Source: Ectocarpus siliculosus (lineage: Eukaryota; Sar; Phaeophyceae; Ectocarpales; Ectocarpaceae). From it: DNA of 64,000 bases. The stretch is taken from assembly GCA_000310025.1 (NCBI GenBank), contig FN649743.1:1122474-1186473 (forward strand). Direction: 5' to 3'. Positions 46,363 through 57,500 of this stretch are shown in pieces; position 1 is the stretch's first letter; each line of letters begins with the position of its first letter. The translations under genes were made by a program, and so were the position numbers. The notes beneath the pieces were generated by a model. The model was not told the DNA's origin, searched no databases, and worked only from the letters and a program-made list of their open reading frames with translations.

Positions 46363-47572
46363 ATCAATCTATGGTGATCTCATACTTAGAATATTACCGC
46401 GACCGATCACAGTCGACCTGAACTTGAAGTCACCTTGAAATTGAATACGGCGCAGCCAACGCGACCAGCGCAGCCCATGAGATTACCTTCAACTCTGGAA
46501 CCACAATAAGAATGCGGGAGGGCAACAGATTATTTGAGCCTTGAATAGCTTATTCTGATGACGTGGCGGACATAGCGCACCCACCCGTGAAAACACGCCC
46601 AGAATAATCGACGCGCCGTCGGTCGGCCGTCCTCCCAAGAACTTACACCTCACCAGAAAAACAACAGCAAATACAGTCATCAAAGGGGGAAGTAGTGTAG
46701 AGGTGACGTTTTGGAAAGGGTCACATATATCTCCCCAACGGTCTGTCGAGAATGATTCCCTTCTGGTAAGTGGTGGTTGTTTCGAAACATGTAATTCCCA
46801 CATCCTTATGTTTCATATGCTTTACGCACCTAATAGTTAGTCTAAACACACCGATCGAACGACCGCAAGTCCATTCACAGCAACCACATAGTTAGCAACG
46901 CGATCATTCGAAGGAACAGGTAGCGATCGCTATATACATCGTTGTGGACAGCCGAGCCTTTCTGTCCAGCCCGGTCACTGCCGCCATCGACCCCGGTATG
47001 TATCTGTTCTCGGTCAAAGTGTGTGTCTGATAGAACGACGCACTGGCACCTGGCAATATCAGAGTAAGTAATGTAGAGAGTTAGGTGTGCTCCGCACTAT
47101 AGATACGGATCTACGGAATCACGGGTTTTCGTTCATATACTATATTGGTATGTATTTTATTATTAGCATCGACCGCGCTAACCGGCTGACCAATGAAAAG
47201 ACGTCAGTCTTAGTGCGGTTGAAAACACAAAACTATATGCTGTCTGGGAAACCGTAGACATACAGGTACTTTCTGACGCCATGAATTCATTGCTAATCTG
47301 TCTCAGACTCTTTTCTATGATAGAGATGGATTCGTTGTGTCATATTAAGAAAAAAAAAAAACACGTCTTCTACAAGTATCTGCCATGAACCCCGTGAGTG
47401 GGCAGCATGGGGGAGGCTAAACTATCCTTCGGATCAAAGACAGAAACGGCAGCAACAGAAGAAAACTGGACGCGTCTTCCAAGGCTATTACCTTGTACTC
47501 TAGTTCGTCTAGGAGTACTTTCACCATTATCTTCCTTGTTTTCGCATTCTGATCCTCATTTTGACAAGAATC
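46363..47572. other. Intergenic, no gene recognised
   Basis: No gene is seen. The second copy of the 43-base dispersed element lies at 47166-47208 on the minus strand. Confidence 0.45.
47166..47208 (-). repeat. 43-base dispersed element, copy 2
   Basis: Reverse complement of 32329-32371 with a single difference (cagccgg against cagtcgg). No similarity continues on either side. Confidence 0.8.
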
Positions 47573-48002
47573 TCAGGGCAGTTCTTCCCTAGCCCTACGT
47601 TTTTTGTTTTGGGGAAGGCCATCTAGCTCAAACCATTTGCTCTCTTCCACTCCTCCATGTTTTCCTCCTCCATCGTCGTCTTCGTCCTCCTTTCTTCCCT
47701 TTCCCTTTCCTTCGTCTCCGTCACTCCCAAAATAATTACCCTCATTACTATCGTTGTCGCAGAGATCCCAACCGATTGGCCCTGGCGGAAGTTGGTTGAT
47801 CAGTAGCCCATGACGTTTGAACACATCGCGAGTTCGCAACGACAGAAAACGAGCTAGCTCGAAGGTAACCCGTCTCCGAATCCTGTTAGTATGAAAATCT
47901 TTCAGGCGAACAAAGGCTCTTTCGTCGTCAAAATTCCCCCGGCAAAAAGCTTCGTGCGCCAAGTGGTTGGCGATAGCAACGATGGTGCCGTTGCGAAGAC
48001 CA
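47573..48002 (-). CDS. Probable last exon of an unrecognised gene
   Basis: Behind an acceptor (cgtatag, 48009-48003) an open frame of 142 residues begins GLRNGTIVAIANHLAHEAFCRGNFDDER. It continues through a basic helical region (NRIRRRVTFELARFLSLRTRDVF) to an acidic and glycine-rich tail (GRKEDEDDDGGGK) and ends KKRRAREELP. Composition and absence of repeats favour real coding sequence. Upstream exons were not found; the SINE-like cluster begins about 70 bases away. The family is unknown to me. Confidence 0.38.
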
Positions 48003-48069
48003 CTATACGTTGAAAAAGCAGCAGTAAGGAGGGTAGATCTAGACGGGTTGCATGTATGTATGTGTTTGT

Positions 48070-48485
48070 AGAAGCTGATAGGTGGTCTAGTGGGTCATCG
48101 TGCTTCTCAACAATAGTTGTAATGCCCACGTCCGGTCTGGCTTTGCAGCCACGAACGAACACGTTCCCCCAGGGTTGCCATTCCTCCTGTGGTCAGCGCT
48201 GTCTTCCCCAGAGATCGCTTTCGGTACGAGAGGTTCATCGGCATATTTGCGAAGCCTACACCCTCAGAATTGTCTTCCCATATATTGGGCGCAAAGAAAT
48301 TCATGCCCAAATTTATGCCCGAGGGGGGATAGATTCGAACTCCCGACATTAGTCTATTAGCTTTTTTTGAGAAGCACGATAACCACTAGATAGACCACCG
48401 TCACGATGACCACGAGACCACCAGTCAGCCACGAGACCACCCGTCAGCGGCTGACTGGTGGTCTCGTGGTCATCGTGCTTCTCAA
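48070..48485. mobile_element. Cluster of four tRNA-half motifs with perfect palindrome
   Basis: The motif ggtggtctagtgg followed by tcatcgtgcttctcaa appears at about 48080-48110 (+) and 48450-48485 (+). It appears in reverse at about 48368-48400 and 48402-48430. A B-box-like gagttcgaatc lies reversed at about 48330-48345, so the reverse unit 48400-48070 is probably a tRNA-derived SINE. The inner arms 48402-48430 and 48449-48477 are a perfect 29-base inverted repeat around an 18-base loop. Confidence 0.65.
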
Positions 48486-49129
48486 CAGGAAGGGCGATCT
48501 CGTTTCTGCCTTGCAAATGGGAAGCGTCCTGTGCACTCGTCAATATATAATATGTAGGTCTTGAGTCAAACATTACCCTCTGCAACCTCTGACGCAAAGC
48601 ACCCGCTACCCAACATAATGTAGAGTTATAGCAATATATGTTCCCCATAATATACGGGTGCAGCAACACTCTACTTACTACATAGATTTACTTTAATTAA
48701 TTTAGCGATGATGGAGTACATGCTAATATATGCCACATGCATTCAATGCGGCGCGTGGGATAGCTACAGATGAGTCAACCGCCTGCATGCACCAATCCAT
48801 ACAACCAATCATGTCGCTCTGCGTAGAGCCCTCCGGCCCCCCATTCACCAAACCACCTTGTCCCTTGAAACAACACATCCGCCACCAACGACGGGGGATG
48901 CGTCCGTTCGTGTTGCAAGCAGGAGAATATGTGCTGGCGCGTTTTGTATGTGTTGTATGAGCGTGATGGATTTTTTTTCTCAAGATCTAAGATCTGAGAC
49001 GACTCTGATGTTGTAGATCTGGTTTTTTTTTTGACAGTCCCGCCACCGTGTTAAAGCGAACAGCAACACCTTCGTCGGTTCAATTCCTGCCCACGCACGC
49101 CGTACACGTTCACTCACTCACACACGCAG
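48486..49129. other. Intergenic, upstream of calponin gene
   Basis: No gene is recognised. It is expected to hold the promoter and 5' UTR of the calponin gene. Confidence 0.45.
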
Positions 49130-52100
49130 ATGGCGGCCTTCGGAGCTCGCGGAGCTGGGTATGGACTAGACGCGGAACTTGCTCGTCAGAGAGAGGCGAA
49201 GTATGACCATTCCGCGGAAGACCAAGCGCGGGTACGTCCTGCACGAGGGGACTGACTCTGCTGCTATCTCGACTAGTCTATACATGGAACAATGCGCCTG
49301 TCTGTGGTGTGGACCTTCTCGCTGCGTTGAGCCCATCACAGGCGACCTTGCATGGTATATACATGCAGGTGCATGACGACGCACACAACAAGAAATCGTG
49401 TGGTTGTGTGGTTGTCTCTCGACAAGTTCTGAATATCGAAGTGCGCGGTCTTTGGAGGCTGCAAAACATGTGCCGGACGGCGGAGACATTCCCTTCTCCT
49501 GTGCATACGCGAAGAAGAAGTAGATGGTAGAGGCAGCAGTTCCTCGCCCTAATTCTACCCTCGCTCCAGCCCGCGATTGCGCCTAGTTGAGGATAGTGAA
49601 GGAGGTGTGTGTCGAGGTGAAGCCCCATGATCTTGGTACCTCACGAGAAAAACTATTCGGGGCTGAGTAGATGACCATCAAATGTTCTAACCGCTAGACT
49701 TGAGACTGCTGTTGCTGACACTCGGGGGTGGGGTCGTTCCTAGATCGACTTTGTCAACTGTCGACACGTGATCCATCACAGGGTTCCGAAGGGTGCGTGA
49801 TCACCATGCTAAAAAAATACATGTTATTTATTCAAGGACGAAGTCTGTATCCCATCCGCACAACACGCACGGTGGCGAGCGAAACCCAGAGTCTCTTGTT
49901 GGTCGCTCCTACAGCAGTATGTAGTGGTGTAGGGTGATGTGCTGGTTGATGTCCTCCCGATACACTTTCAAAGTGTCAAATACAGCTTTCCAAATTGTTC
50001 GGTCGAACGTACTTTGGATCCAAGGGCTTGCGTGACACATTGAGCGCAAACATACTTTGAGTCCGGTCGAGTTTTAGCATATACTTCGAAATCGTGTTCT
50101 ATATACTCTCTCTCTATATATATATACTTTATCTGTTCCTCACTATCGCATGGCCCCCGTCGTGCAGGCATGGATCGAAGCAGTGACAGGCGAGCGGGTT
50201 GTGGGCCCCTTCGGAGACGCCTTGAGAGATGGCGTCGTTATCTGCAAGGTGATCGAACGAGCATGCATGTTCTACATAGAGAATGCGGAGTTCTCAGCTA
50301 GCATTGCTTTCTTTGCCCTGTTTTTGTACCGCTGAACAATCGAAACCCTTAGGGCGAACCTCATGTTAACCCTTCACCCCTTACGACCGTTTCCCCAACC
50401 CCAATTTATCCTAACACCCCGATAGCTTGTCAACACTATCAAGCCGGGTGCGGTACGGAAGATCAACGAGTCGAGGATGCCCTTCAAACAGATGGAAAAC
50501 ATCTCGAACTTTCTGAAATCCTGCAGGGCGATGGGAGTCGCCGAGCATTCGCTGTTCGAGGTGCGGGAATCAACGCAGTCGTCATTCTTGTGCTATTGGT
50601 TGCTATATGTGAAACCAGGTTTTGCCGTAGAGATGCGACGCAATCGTTTCATGTTCCGCTGCTGCTAGGCCTGCAGTTGTCACCGTCGACGTTCTGTGGT
50701 CCTGCAGGCCCGGATAGAGAGGCAAGAGCTCATCATGCCTTCTCGCGTGACGTCGCAGGTTTTTAACCGTTGTCTTTTGCTCTGTACTTGCTGCATCGTC
50801 GCTCTGTCTCCGAAAAAAGACGGTGGATCTGTACGAAGGAAAAGACATTGGGCTAGTGGTGCGCTGCATTTTTGCCTTGGGAAGCGCCGTTCAGGGTACT
50901 TGCCCGGAGTACACCGGGCCGACCTTAGGCGCCAAGCCTCATCAGGTGAATGAAAAAAAGCTGGAGCTACAGGGGGCGTGGTAGACGGGCAACTACCGGT
51001 ACGAGAATGTTTTTGCCTTTTCCGCAGCAGGATAGTAGTGCTGCTTCTTCTGATCACAAATATTGTGGGTGTGCATGTCCGACTTCATTCACTGTGGACA
51101 CCAGGATAGGTATCTTCCCAGTAGTAGGGACGCACATACAACCGTAGATAGATCCGTGACCCTGGGAACGACGTTTTCGAGGTCTGAAGATCTTTACAAC
51201 GAAAAAAGACCCCCCCGTCTGCTGTGACCAGTCGGAGGGTGGAAGCGAGCCCCTGAAGCTCACTCTCACCTTTCAACCTAGCAAGGCCGATTAACGTTAG
51301 CCACGCTTGGCCATTCGTTCCACATTGCAATAAGAGGGAAATTACCTCCGTTGGTGAACGGTTATTCACCACTTTAGGGACCTTTACTCATAACGGAGTA
51401 AGGGTATTATCACTACGACTTATTTTAAATGTGGCTGTTGTGCTTCACAAACCAGGAGAACAAGCGTATTTTCAACGAGGAGCAGAAGCAACAGGCCAAA
51501 GTCAACGCCTCGTTCTCCAAGCTCGGCATGGGTTCGGCCCACAGCATGGAGCGGTCCCAGGCAAGATAATCAATGTGTCTTTTTTGCACGATAGAGTTTC
51601 AGGCGACTCTGGAAACCTTCCCGCGTCACCTCGACTCTTGCGTGCTGCTGAAAATCCATGAAACTCCCGGATTTCCCTCTGTGTGTGGAATCCTCAACAG
51701 ATTTCTAAACCAGGCATTTGTTTTGGAGCCGAGAACGCTGGCACTGGGGACACCACCACAGTCGGCAAACTAACGAAGGTGAAACGGGGAAATCGTGAAA
51801 TGGTGCCAAGTCGTTGTCGCGTGGAGTTGTCGCGGAGATTGGCTGATCGACACACTTGATGCCCTTGTGCCATCAGAGCCGAAACACGAAAAATCTGAGG
51901 AAGAAAAATATTTTGAGTATGAGACGTTCGTGTTTGTTTCTGCTCGTAACACCGAAGGGCTCACATGGTATTCAAGAGCGCCTTCCGGTGGACCAATCCA
52001 GGAGCATTACGTTTGGCAAAGACAAGGTCGGAACAGGCGACACCACAACCATCGGCAAACTCACTCAGGTTGGTCATTGTGGGCTTGAGGAGAGGGTGGG

Positions 52101-53746
52101 CGGTGAGGGTTTGCTGCGTACCTTGAAACCTCTGCATCGTCTCACATTGGTTTTGATACTGATTATGACAGAAGCCCGACCCGATGTCTTTAGGAGGCTC
52201 GCTACGTAAGATGTAGCTTCCCCGTTGAAAGGGCCCCGCGACAACCGGTAAATCTTCATAGATTCAAGGATACTGCTACCATCCACAAGTAAGTTCTGGT
52301 GTGTGTCTGTGTTTTCGTCCTATTTCTTATGGCGACAATCCTCCCATTTTGCGTGATGAGACGTGTACTACGTACACTCAGTGTTTGTAGAGTACTACGC
52401 TTTTCAGTGCGTATTTTTTTGCACAACTACAACCATCCAGGGTCACACACGAGGGGGTAAACAGCAGGGCTTTTTTTCTTGTTTTTCTTCATTATCGTGC
52501 CCCACCTTCCTCCTTCGGTGCGTGCTGAATGTTACTTTTATCGCGAGAAGGGTCCAGCCGTCCCTTTCCCTTGTCAACGGTGCTGACGTCGAAGTTTAGT
52601 ACTCACGAGAGCTTTTTCAGCCACATTTCGCTTTCACCCGCAAAATTTTGTAAATTTTCCACCCCATGGGAATTCGAACTCAGACCTTTCTTTGCGACTA
52701 ACGGTTTGTCGAGGATACCACTAGACCACCGGGGCGATCGGCGCATCTGGTGGAGGAGGAAAATGGAGTCTTGGCCTTACTATAACTAACTACGTACCAG
52801 GTTTGGCTTGTCGAGGGCAGCCAAAAACAACCAGATCATCAATGGTACGCCTCAAAAGCATCTTGTGGTTCTACGATGGCCACGAGACCTGTACAAGTAT
52901 TGAAATGTCCCCTTTTCCTCGTAATACCGAAGGGCTCACATGGTATTCAAGAACGCCTTCCGGTGGATCAATCCAGGACCATTACGTTTGGCAACGATAA
53001 ACTCGGAACCGGCGACACGAAGGTCATGACAAAGGCAAGATTTATTCACTTGTAAGCCGTTGTTCTGGGTCTGGCGAGAGTTGAGAATATGGCCCAAACA
53101 CCAGTCATCCAAACGACAACCGCGTAGTTTGGCGACAGACATGTGCGTTACCATGTATTCAACTATTAAGGCGAATATTGTAGAATGCCCTTAAGTCGTC
53201 GTGTGCCTTTTGTTCGACAGAGCATCCCCTTGCTTTGTCTATGAACATATCAATGTGAGAAAGAAGCAAACAACCCCACCGCTGTCACATGTTCCACAGC
53301 CTAGCTTGAGCTCATACGGAATCATGGACCGCAACTCCTTTTCCAACGCCAACGACGTCACTTTCGGTGCCCCATCCAGTCAGGCCAGGCCGCTCGACGG
53401 AAACAAGGTATGCCCGAGACAAATGAAGCGCATTGCTCAGCGTATCTTTGTTTCCGTGTGTACGTATGAAGTTCAAGAGCGAAGTTGTTTCCCTTGTTCG
53501 TTGCGCGCAGGGGTTTTGGGGGTAGTCCAAATGCGATAGATACCGACTCCCGCCGCCGAGGCTTTCGAATTGAGAAAAATGGAATGTCTCTCCTCTTTAC
53601 AGGAGAAGGATGCCGACGCCGGAGTCTCTGTGCCTGAGAAACCTACAGCGGACTGCCCCGTCAGCGCGGCCATGTCGCCGTTGGTATTCGGTTGCGACAC
53701 CGTTGAGAAAAACAACAGGAGCTGGTTCCAGGCTCGCAGCGGGTAA
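49130..53746 (+). CDS. Calponin/transgelin-like protein: CH domain plus repeated short modules, 10 exons
   Basis: Exons: 49130-49231, 50168-50248, 50426-50560, 50820-50945, 51456-51560, 51701-51778, 51958-52068, 52933-53034, 53300-53407, 53603-53746. Every intron is phase 0; 363 residues. Exons 1-4 encode a calponin-homology domain: GYGLDAELARQREAKYD, AWIEAVTGE, FGDALRDGVVICK, VNTIKPGAVRKIN, MPFKQMENISNFL, TVDLYEGKDIG, and GPTLGAKPHQ at its end. This matches transgelin and calponin, which bind F-actin. Exons 6-8 each carry a module of the form ITFGxDKxGTGDTTTxGKLT, and exon 9 has VTFGAPSSQ; these resemble calponin-type C-terminal repeats. Exons 7 and 8 are close duplicates, including intron sequence before them. 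Introns after exons 5 and 8 have GC donors (gcaaga). A SINE lies in intron 7. Likely cytoplasmic actin binding; the repeat function is inferred. Confidence 0.86.
51936..53034 (+). repeat. Duplicated calponin-repeat exons with matching intron edge
   Basis: Exon 7 (51958-52068) and exon 8 (52933-53034) share almost all bases over their first 90 positions. The match extends at least 13 bases into the upstream intron (ctcgtaacaccgaag against ctcgtaataccgaag). Both read GSHGIQERLPVDQSR, then ITFG. Exon 8 has lost the TTTIG part of the module (GTGDTKVMTK). Confidence 0.88.
52344..52742 (-). mobile_element. tRNA-derived SINE, copy 2, in calponin intron 7
   Basis: Read on the minus strand it starts gccgatcgccccggtggtct with A box ctagtggtatcc and B box agttcgaattc (about 52670-52680). 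It then follows copy 1 (3362-3767) through gcgggtgaaagc, gggaaagggacggctgga, ggaggaaggtgggg and gtagtacacgtctcatcacg. The acceptor-stem ends (cccc, gggg) of the tRNA-like head are still complementary. Confidence 0.87.
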
Positions 53747-54516
53747 CAAGAGCCAAGGAAGACCGTGACACGAGCACATAAATCATTCGTAGAGTCTTAC
53801 AAGTATCTGTTGAAGGAGGTCGTTGTTTCTTAGAATACTGATAGAGGCGTCCCGTCGGTTTTGTCGAGTATGTATGTCCAGCTTGCCGAAAGCAAGAAGC
53901 AGGAGATATTTAATGAAATGCGTCACTGGGTGAACGTGTGGCCAATATTAATATTGTCCAAGTGTGGGAAGGGTGGGGGTAAAGGGGAGATTTCGTTGAA
54001 GTCAACAGCAAGTTGTTGTAGATGCCCACCATGTTGGTTTTGCGGTGTTCTTCGGTGCAGGCCGCTGTGTTGTTTTTTGTGTTCTGTATGTATTGTGGGG
54101 GTTATCTCTCGGGCAACTGCTATCCAGTTTTCCTTGATACCGACAACTCCGTTCCGTTTGAAACCACTTGCACCACCACCATCTGACGACAACTAGGCAC
54201 GGAACCATCAATCAGATGATAGGTCCCTCCTCTCCGTACTTGAACTCGCCTAGCTCCGACTCTGTAGTGGAGTCCTACGCTACCCACAACCTTTTCTCTC
54301 TTCATCTTCTTCATCTAGTCGACAAGCTCCTCGCGGTCAGCAAGAGCTCCCAACAAGTTTCCACATAACACAAAATGACCCCGACCACTACAAGCACCAC
54401 ATCCGAAAAAAATATAGGAAACACGCAAAAACGTTACCGGCCTTCGAGACACCCCAATCGATGCAACCCAGCGGAACGTTGTTTAGAAATGTACACTGCC
54501 GAAGGATGTGACGACC
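53747..54516. other. Convergent intergenic region, calponin and CEP95-like 3' ends
   Basis: No gene is recognised; it contains the 3' UTRs of the two converging genes. Confidence 0.5.
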
Positions 54517-57500
54517 TCAGCTGCCCCTTCCATACGCTCTGTTGAGATTTCTGTGCTTCCTCTCCTTCTTCATTCGCGACCTCGCCGTGTCTGCCCTCAC
54601 GCGCACCTGAACGAAAACGACAGGCAGTAGAAGCAGTTATTGGGGGCACATGAGAAAAAAATCCCTACATCGATTGAAGCAGATGTGTTTCTTCCTCACC
54701 GATGCTCCTCTAGCAACGAACATTGGGAGAGGATAGAGCACCTTTGCAATCTGCTGCAAAAGCTTGCGCCCTCCTGTGGTGATCAACCGCAGGCTACTGT
54801 ACACTTACAAATCCTGCAGAAAAAAAGTAATTGTTTTCGCTTGCCTGCTTGAGTCGCTGCTCGAAGGCGGTATTCGGTCGAACGCCTAGGAACCTGTCTC
54901 GTGAGGCGCCAGACCAGTCCTCCATGTGCAGCAGCTCCTTGTAGGCGTGCTGGACCTCGGCATGGTACCGTTCCTCAGCCGCTGCCTCCACCGCCTGTTG
55001 TTCGAGCTGGTATGGGTGGCAGGACGAAAAGCAGGCAGCGAATATTTGAAACCGAAAAACTTGCACTTTCAACGCCTTTGTGTCAATGGAAGCTGTGCAC
55101 GACAAGTGGCAACGCAGGTTGCCTCGGGCAACCACGCTGGTCCTATAAGAAGTATATTTTTGAAGGTGGTGTAGAGAGCACGGACGAAATGAAGATTTTC
55201 ACCCAACCAAAGCCCTGCGCCGCTGAAGATTCGCGCAACTATTTGTTTTTCGACTCCAGCAAGCGCAACAGCCCTGCCAACAACCTTGGGTGGGAGTGTT
55301 ACCTGACTGGAGAGACGGGCCTCGTAGTCCATTTCGGCGCGGCGGAATAGATCCGACAGCTCCCTTTCTTCCAAGGCCATTGTCTGGGCACGCTCCCTAC
55401 CAGAACCTTGTTCATGTTCCACAATCAGCTCCACGCGCTCTTTGAAGCTGACAAACAAACAAGCAAGAACGTGCACCCCGAACGATTCAATGTAATGTCG
55501 GGTCTGCACAAATGACACTCGAGCAAACTCGATAGAAAGACATGCAAAGTAGTCGGACCAGTTGACGGCTGTGACGCGAAACATTAACATACTTAAATAA
55601 TCACAACACAAGATGCTTCGCAGCACAACCCACAATACCACGCACGTACAATGGTAGACACTTACAACTTCTCGAGGTCGTCGGATTGCGCCTGCCACGC
55701 TAGATGAAGGGCCTTCAGTCGTGCCGCATCCTCCCGATCATCCTCCTAACAAAACGTTTAAAGAAATGTCCGCACGCATGAATTAGGATAAGCCAGCGCA
55801 GAACCAACTCCTGGGTTTGTTTGGTTTATACCTGGGTAGTCGTCAAGCTCAACCCCGACAACACATCCTTCGGAACGACTGCTTTCGAGAAGAACGATCC
55901 AACCTACAGAGGGACACAATCGCACGCTCACCTTCCTCTGACGGTGTAACGCTGTAAGAATTTTCTTGTACAAGTCACTCAGCCGGCCGCGGCCTTCGTC
56001 CTGCAAGTGCAAGCGCTGAGACAGTCTTGCTAGCCGTAGCTTCTCTTCCAAGCGCTCTTTCTTTATCTGCACAGGGAAAGAGTTGGGAAGCCAACACCAG
56101 ACGACAAAAACACGTGACGTCAAGACACAGTAAATCACTCAGCGAGCGTATACTACCGAGTGTACATATGCCCAGCTTCAAGCTCAAGGTCGAAATCTCT
56201 CCGATTCAACACGTGTTGGCAACCGGCCATCCTATGGACCTAATGTGACCCTACCAAAAGGAGAGCGCACCTGGCGGACCTTCGCGACGTGAGTAGCGTT
56301 CTGGTGTGCAAAACGCTGCTTCCGAGCGTCCGCGAGTTCCCTCTGCACGAGGTACATCAGACGCACGCAGCACAGGAAAAAGGGCTGAGAGAGCATCAGA
56401 GACAACCTGCCTGCTTTATCTCTTAGCTGAGCGCTAACCAAGTCCGTGCGAGCCGATCAATCGAATCAATCACATTCGGGCGGTATTCCAACCAGCAGGC
56501 CCTCGTCGTGGGTTCAGAGATAGACTCAAACCATGCAGCGACACAGACAATCTGTACAGGTGAAGTTGAATCTAATTTGGGGGGTTGTGCGGGTGGAAGG
56601 CGCGTTCAAACATCCGTTTTCCCCAACGAATACGGCTCTACTCTGACTCTCAGTAACACCGAGAGCAGAGAACACAAGCAGGTCGGGATATGGGAACATG
56701 GGAACACCGCATATCACGCCGGGTGTCCTGGTGTGCTAGACTTAGGAACAGCAAGGTGTGTGAGTGAAATAAAGTATACCTATCAAATTTTCGTATGTCC
56801 GTTTTTGGGGGACGCAACAGGAAGATAGGGAGGATACCATCGGACAGGTGCAGATCCTGGGCTCCATCGCAAAGACAAAAACGAATACTTCCCCGACAAA
56901 CTGCATCACATGGGCCATACCTTCCGCAGCGCCGTGAGACGGTCCTTGAGTACCCGTTGATAGTATCGGCGGTATTTCATTTCCCGATCCTCCTCCTGAG
57001 GCCCAAGGGCAGACAACAAGTTGGTGTCAGCGGCACGTGTTGCCTCTCCCCCAGGAAGCGGATCAATGCGTCTCAAATGACACCTCCACAGAATATCGGG
57101 CAATGCGATATCTGCTTTTAATTCCGTATTGCCGCCCGGGATATCGCACGGGTGACATACGATATCACACGCCCTGGGGTTCTGCCGAAGTGTCATTACG
57201 GAGCCCCTGACACTCGAACACGTATGCGTGACAGCGTGACCCCCGTATCGTACCATCACGCAGGAACCCCATTCCCTTGTGAAGTACCCATCGATCGTGC
57301 TTGTGCATTGATCCGTTCAACCACTCCCGCGGTTCGAACAAGCATGGAGCGGGTGTCTTCTTCACATCCTAGCCTGTGCGGTCGGTTGTCTGTGTTTAGT
57401 CGCTCAGTTGGCCCATTCCTGCTTCGTTTCTCACCTTCGCTTTGAGCGCGGAGTTTCGCGTATTTGATATAGCCCTGATAGCTCTGATTGTATTCGTAGG

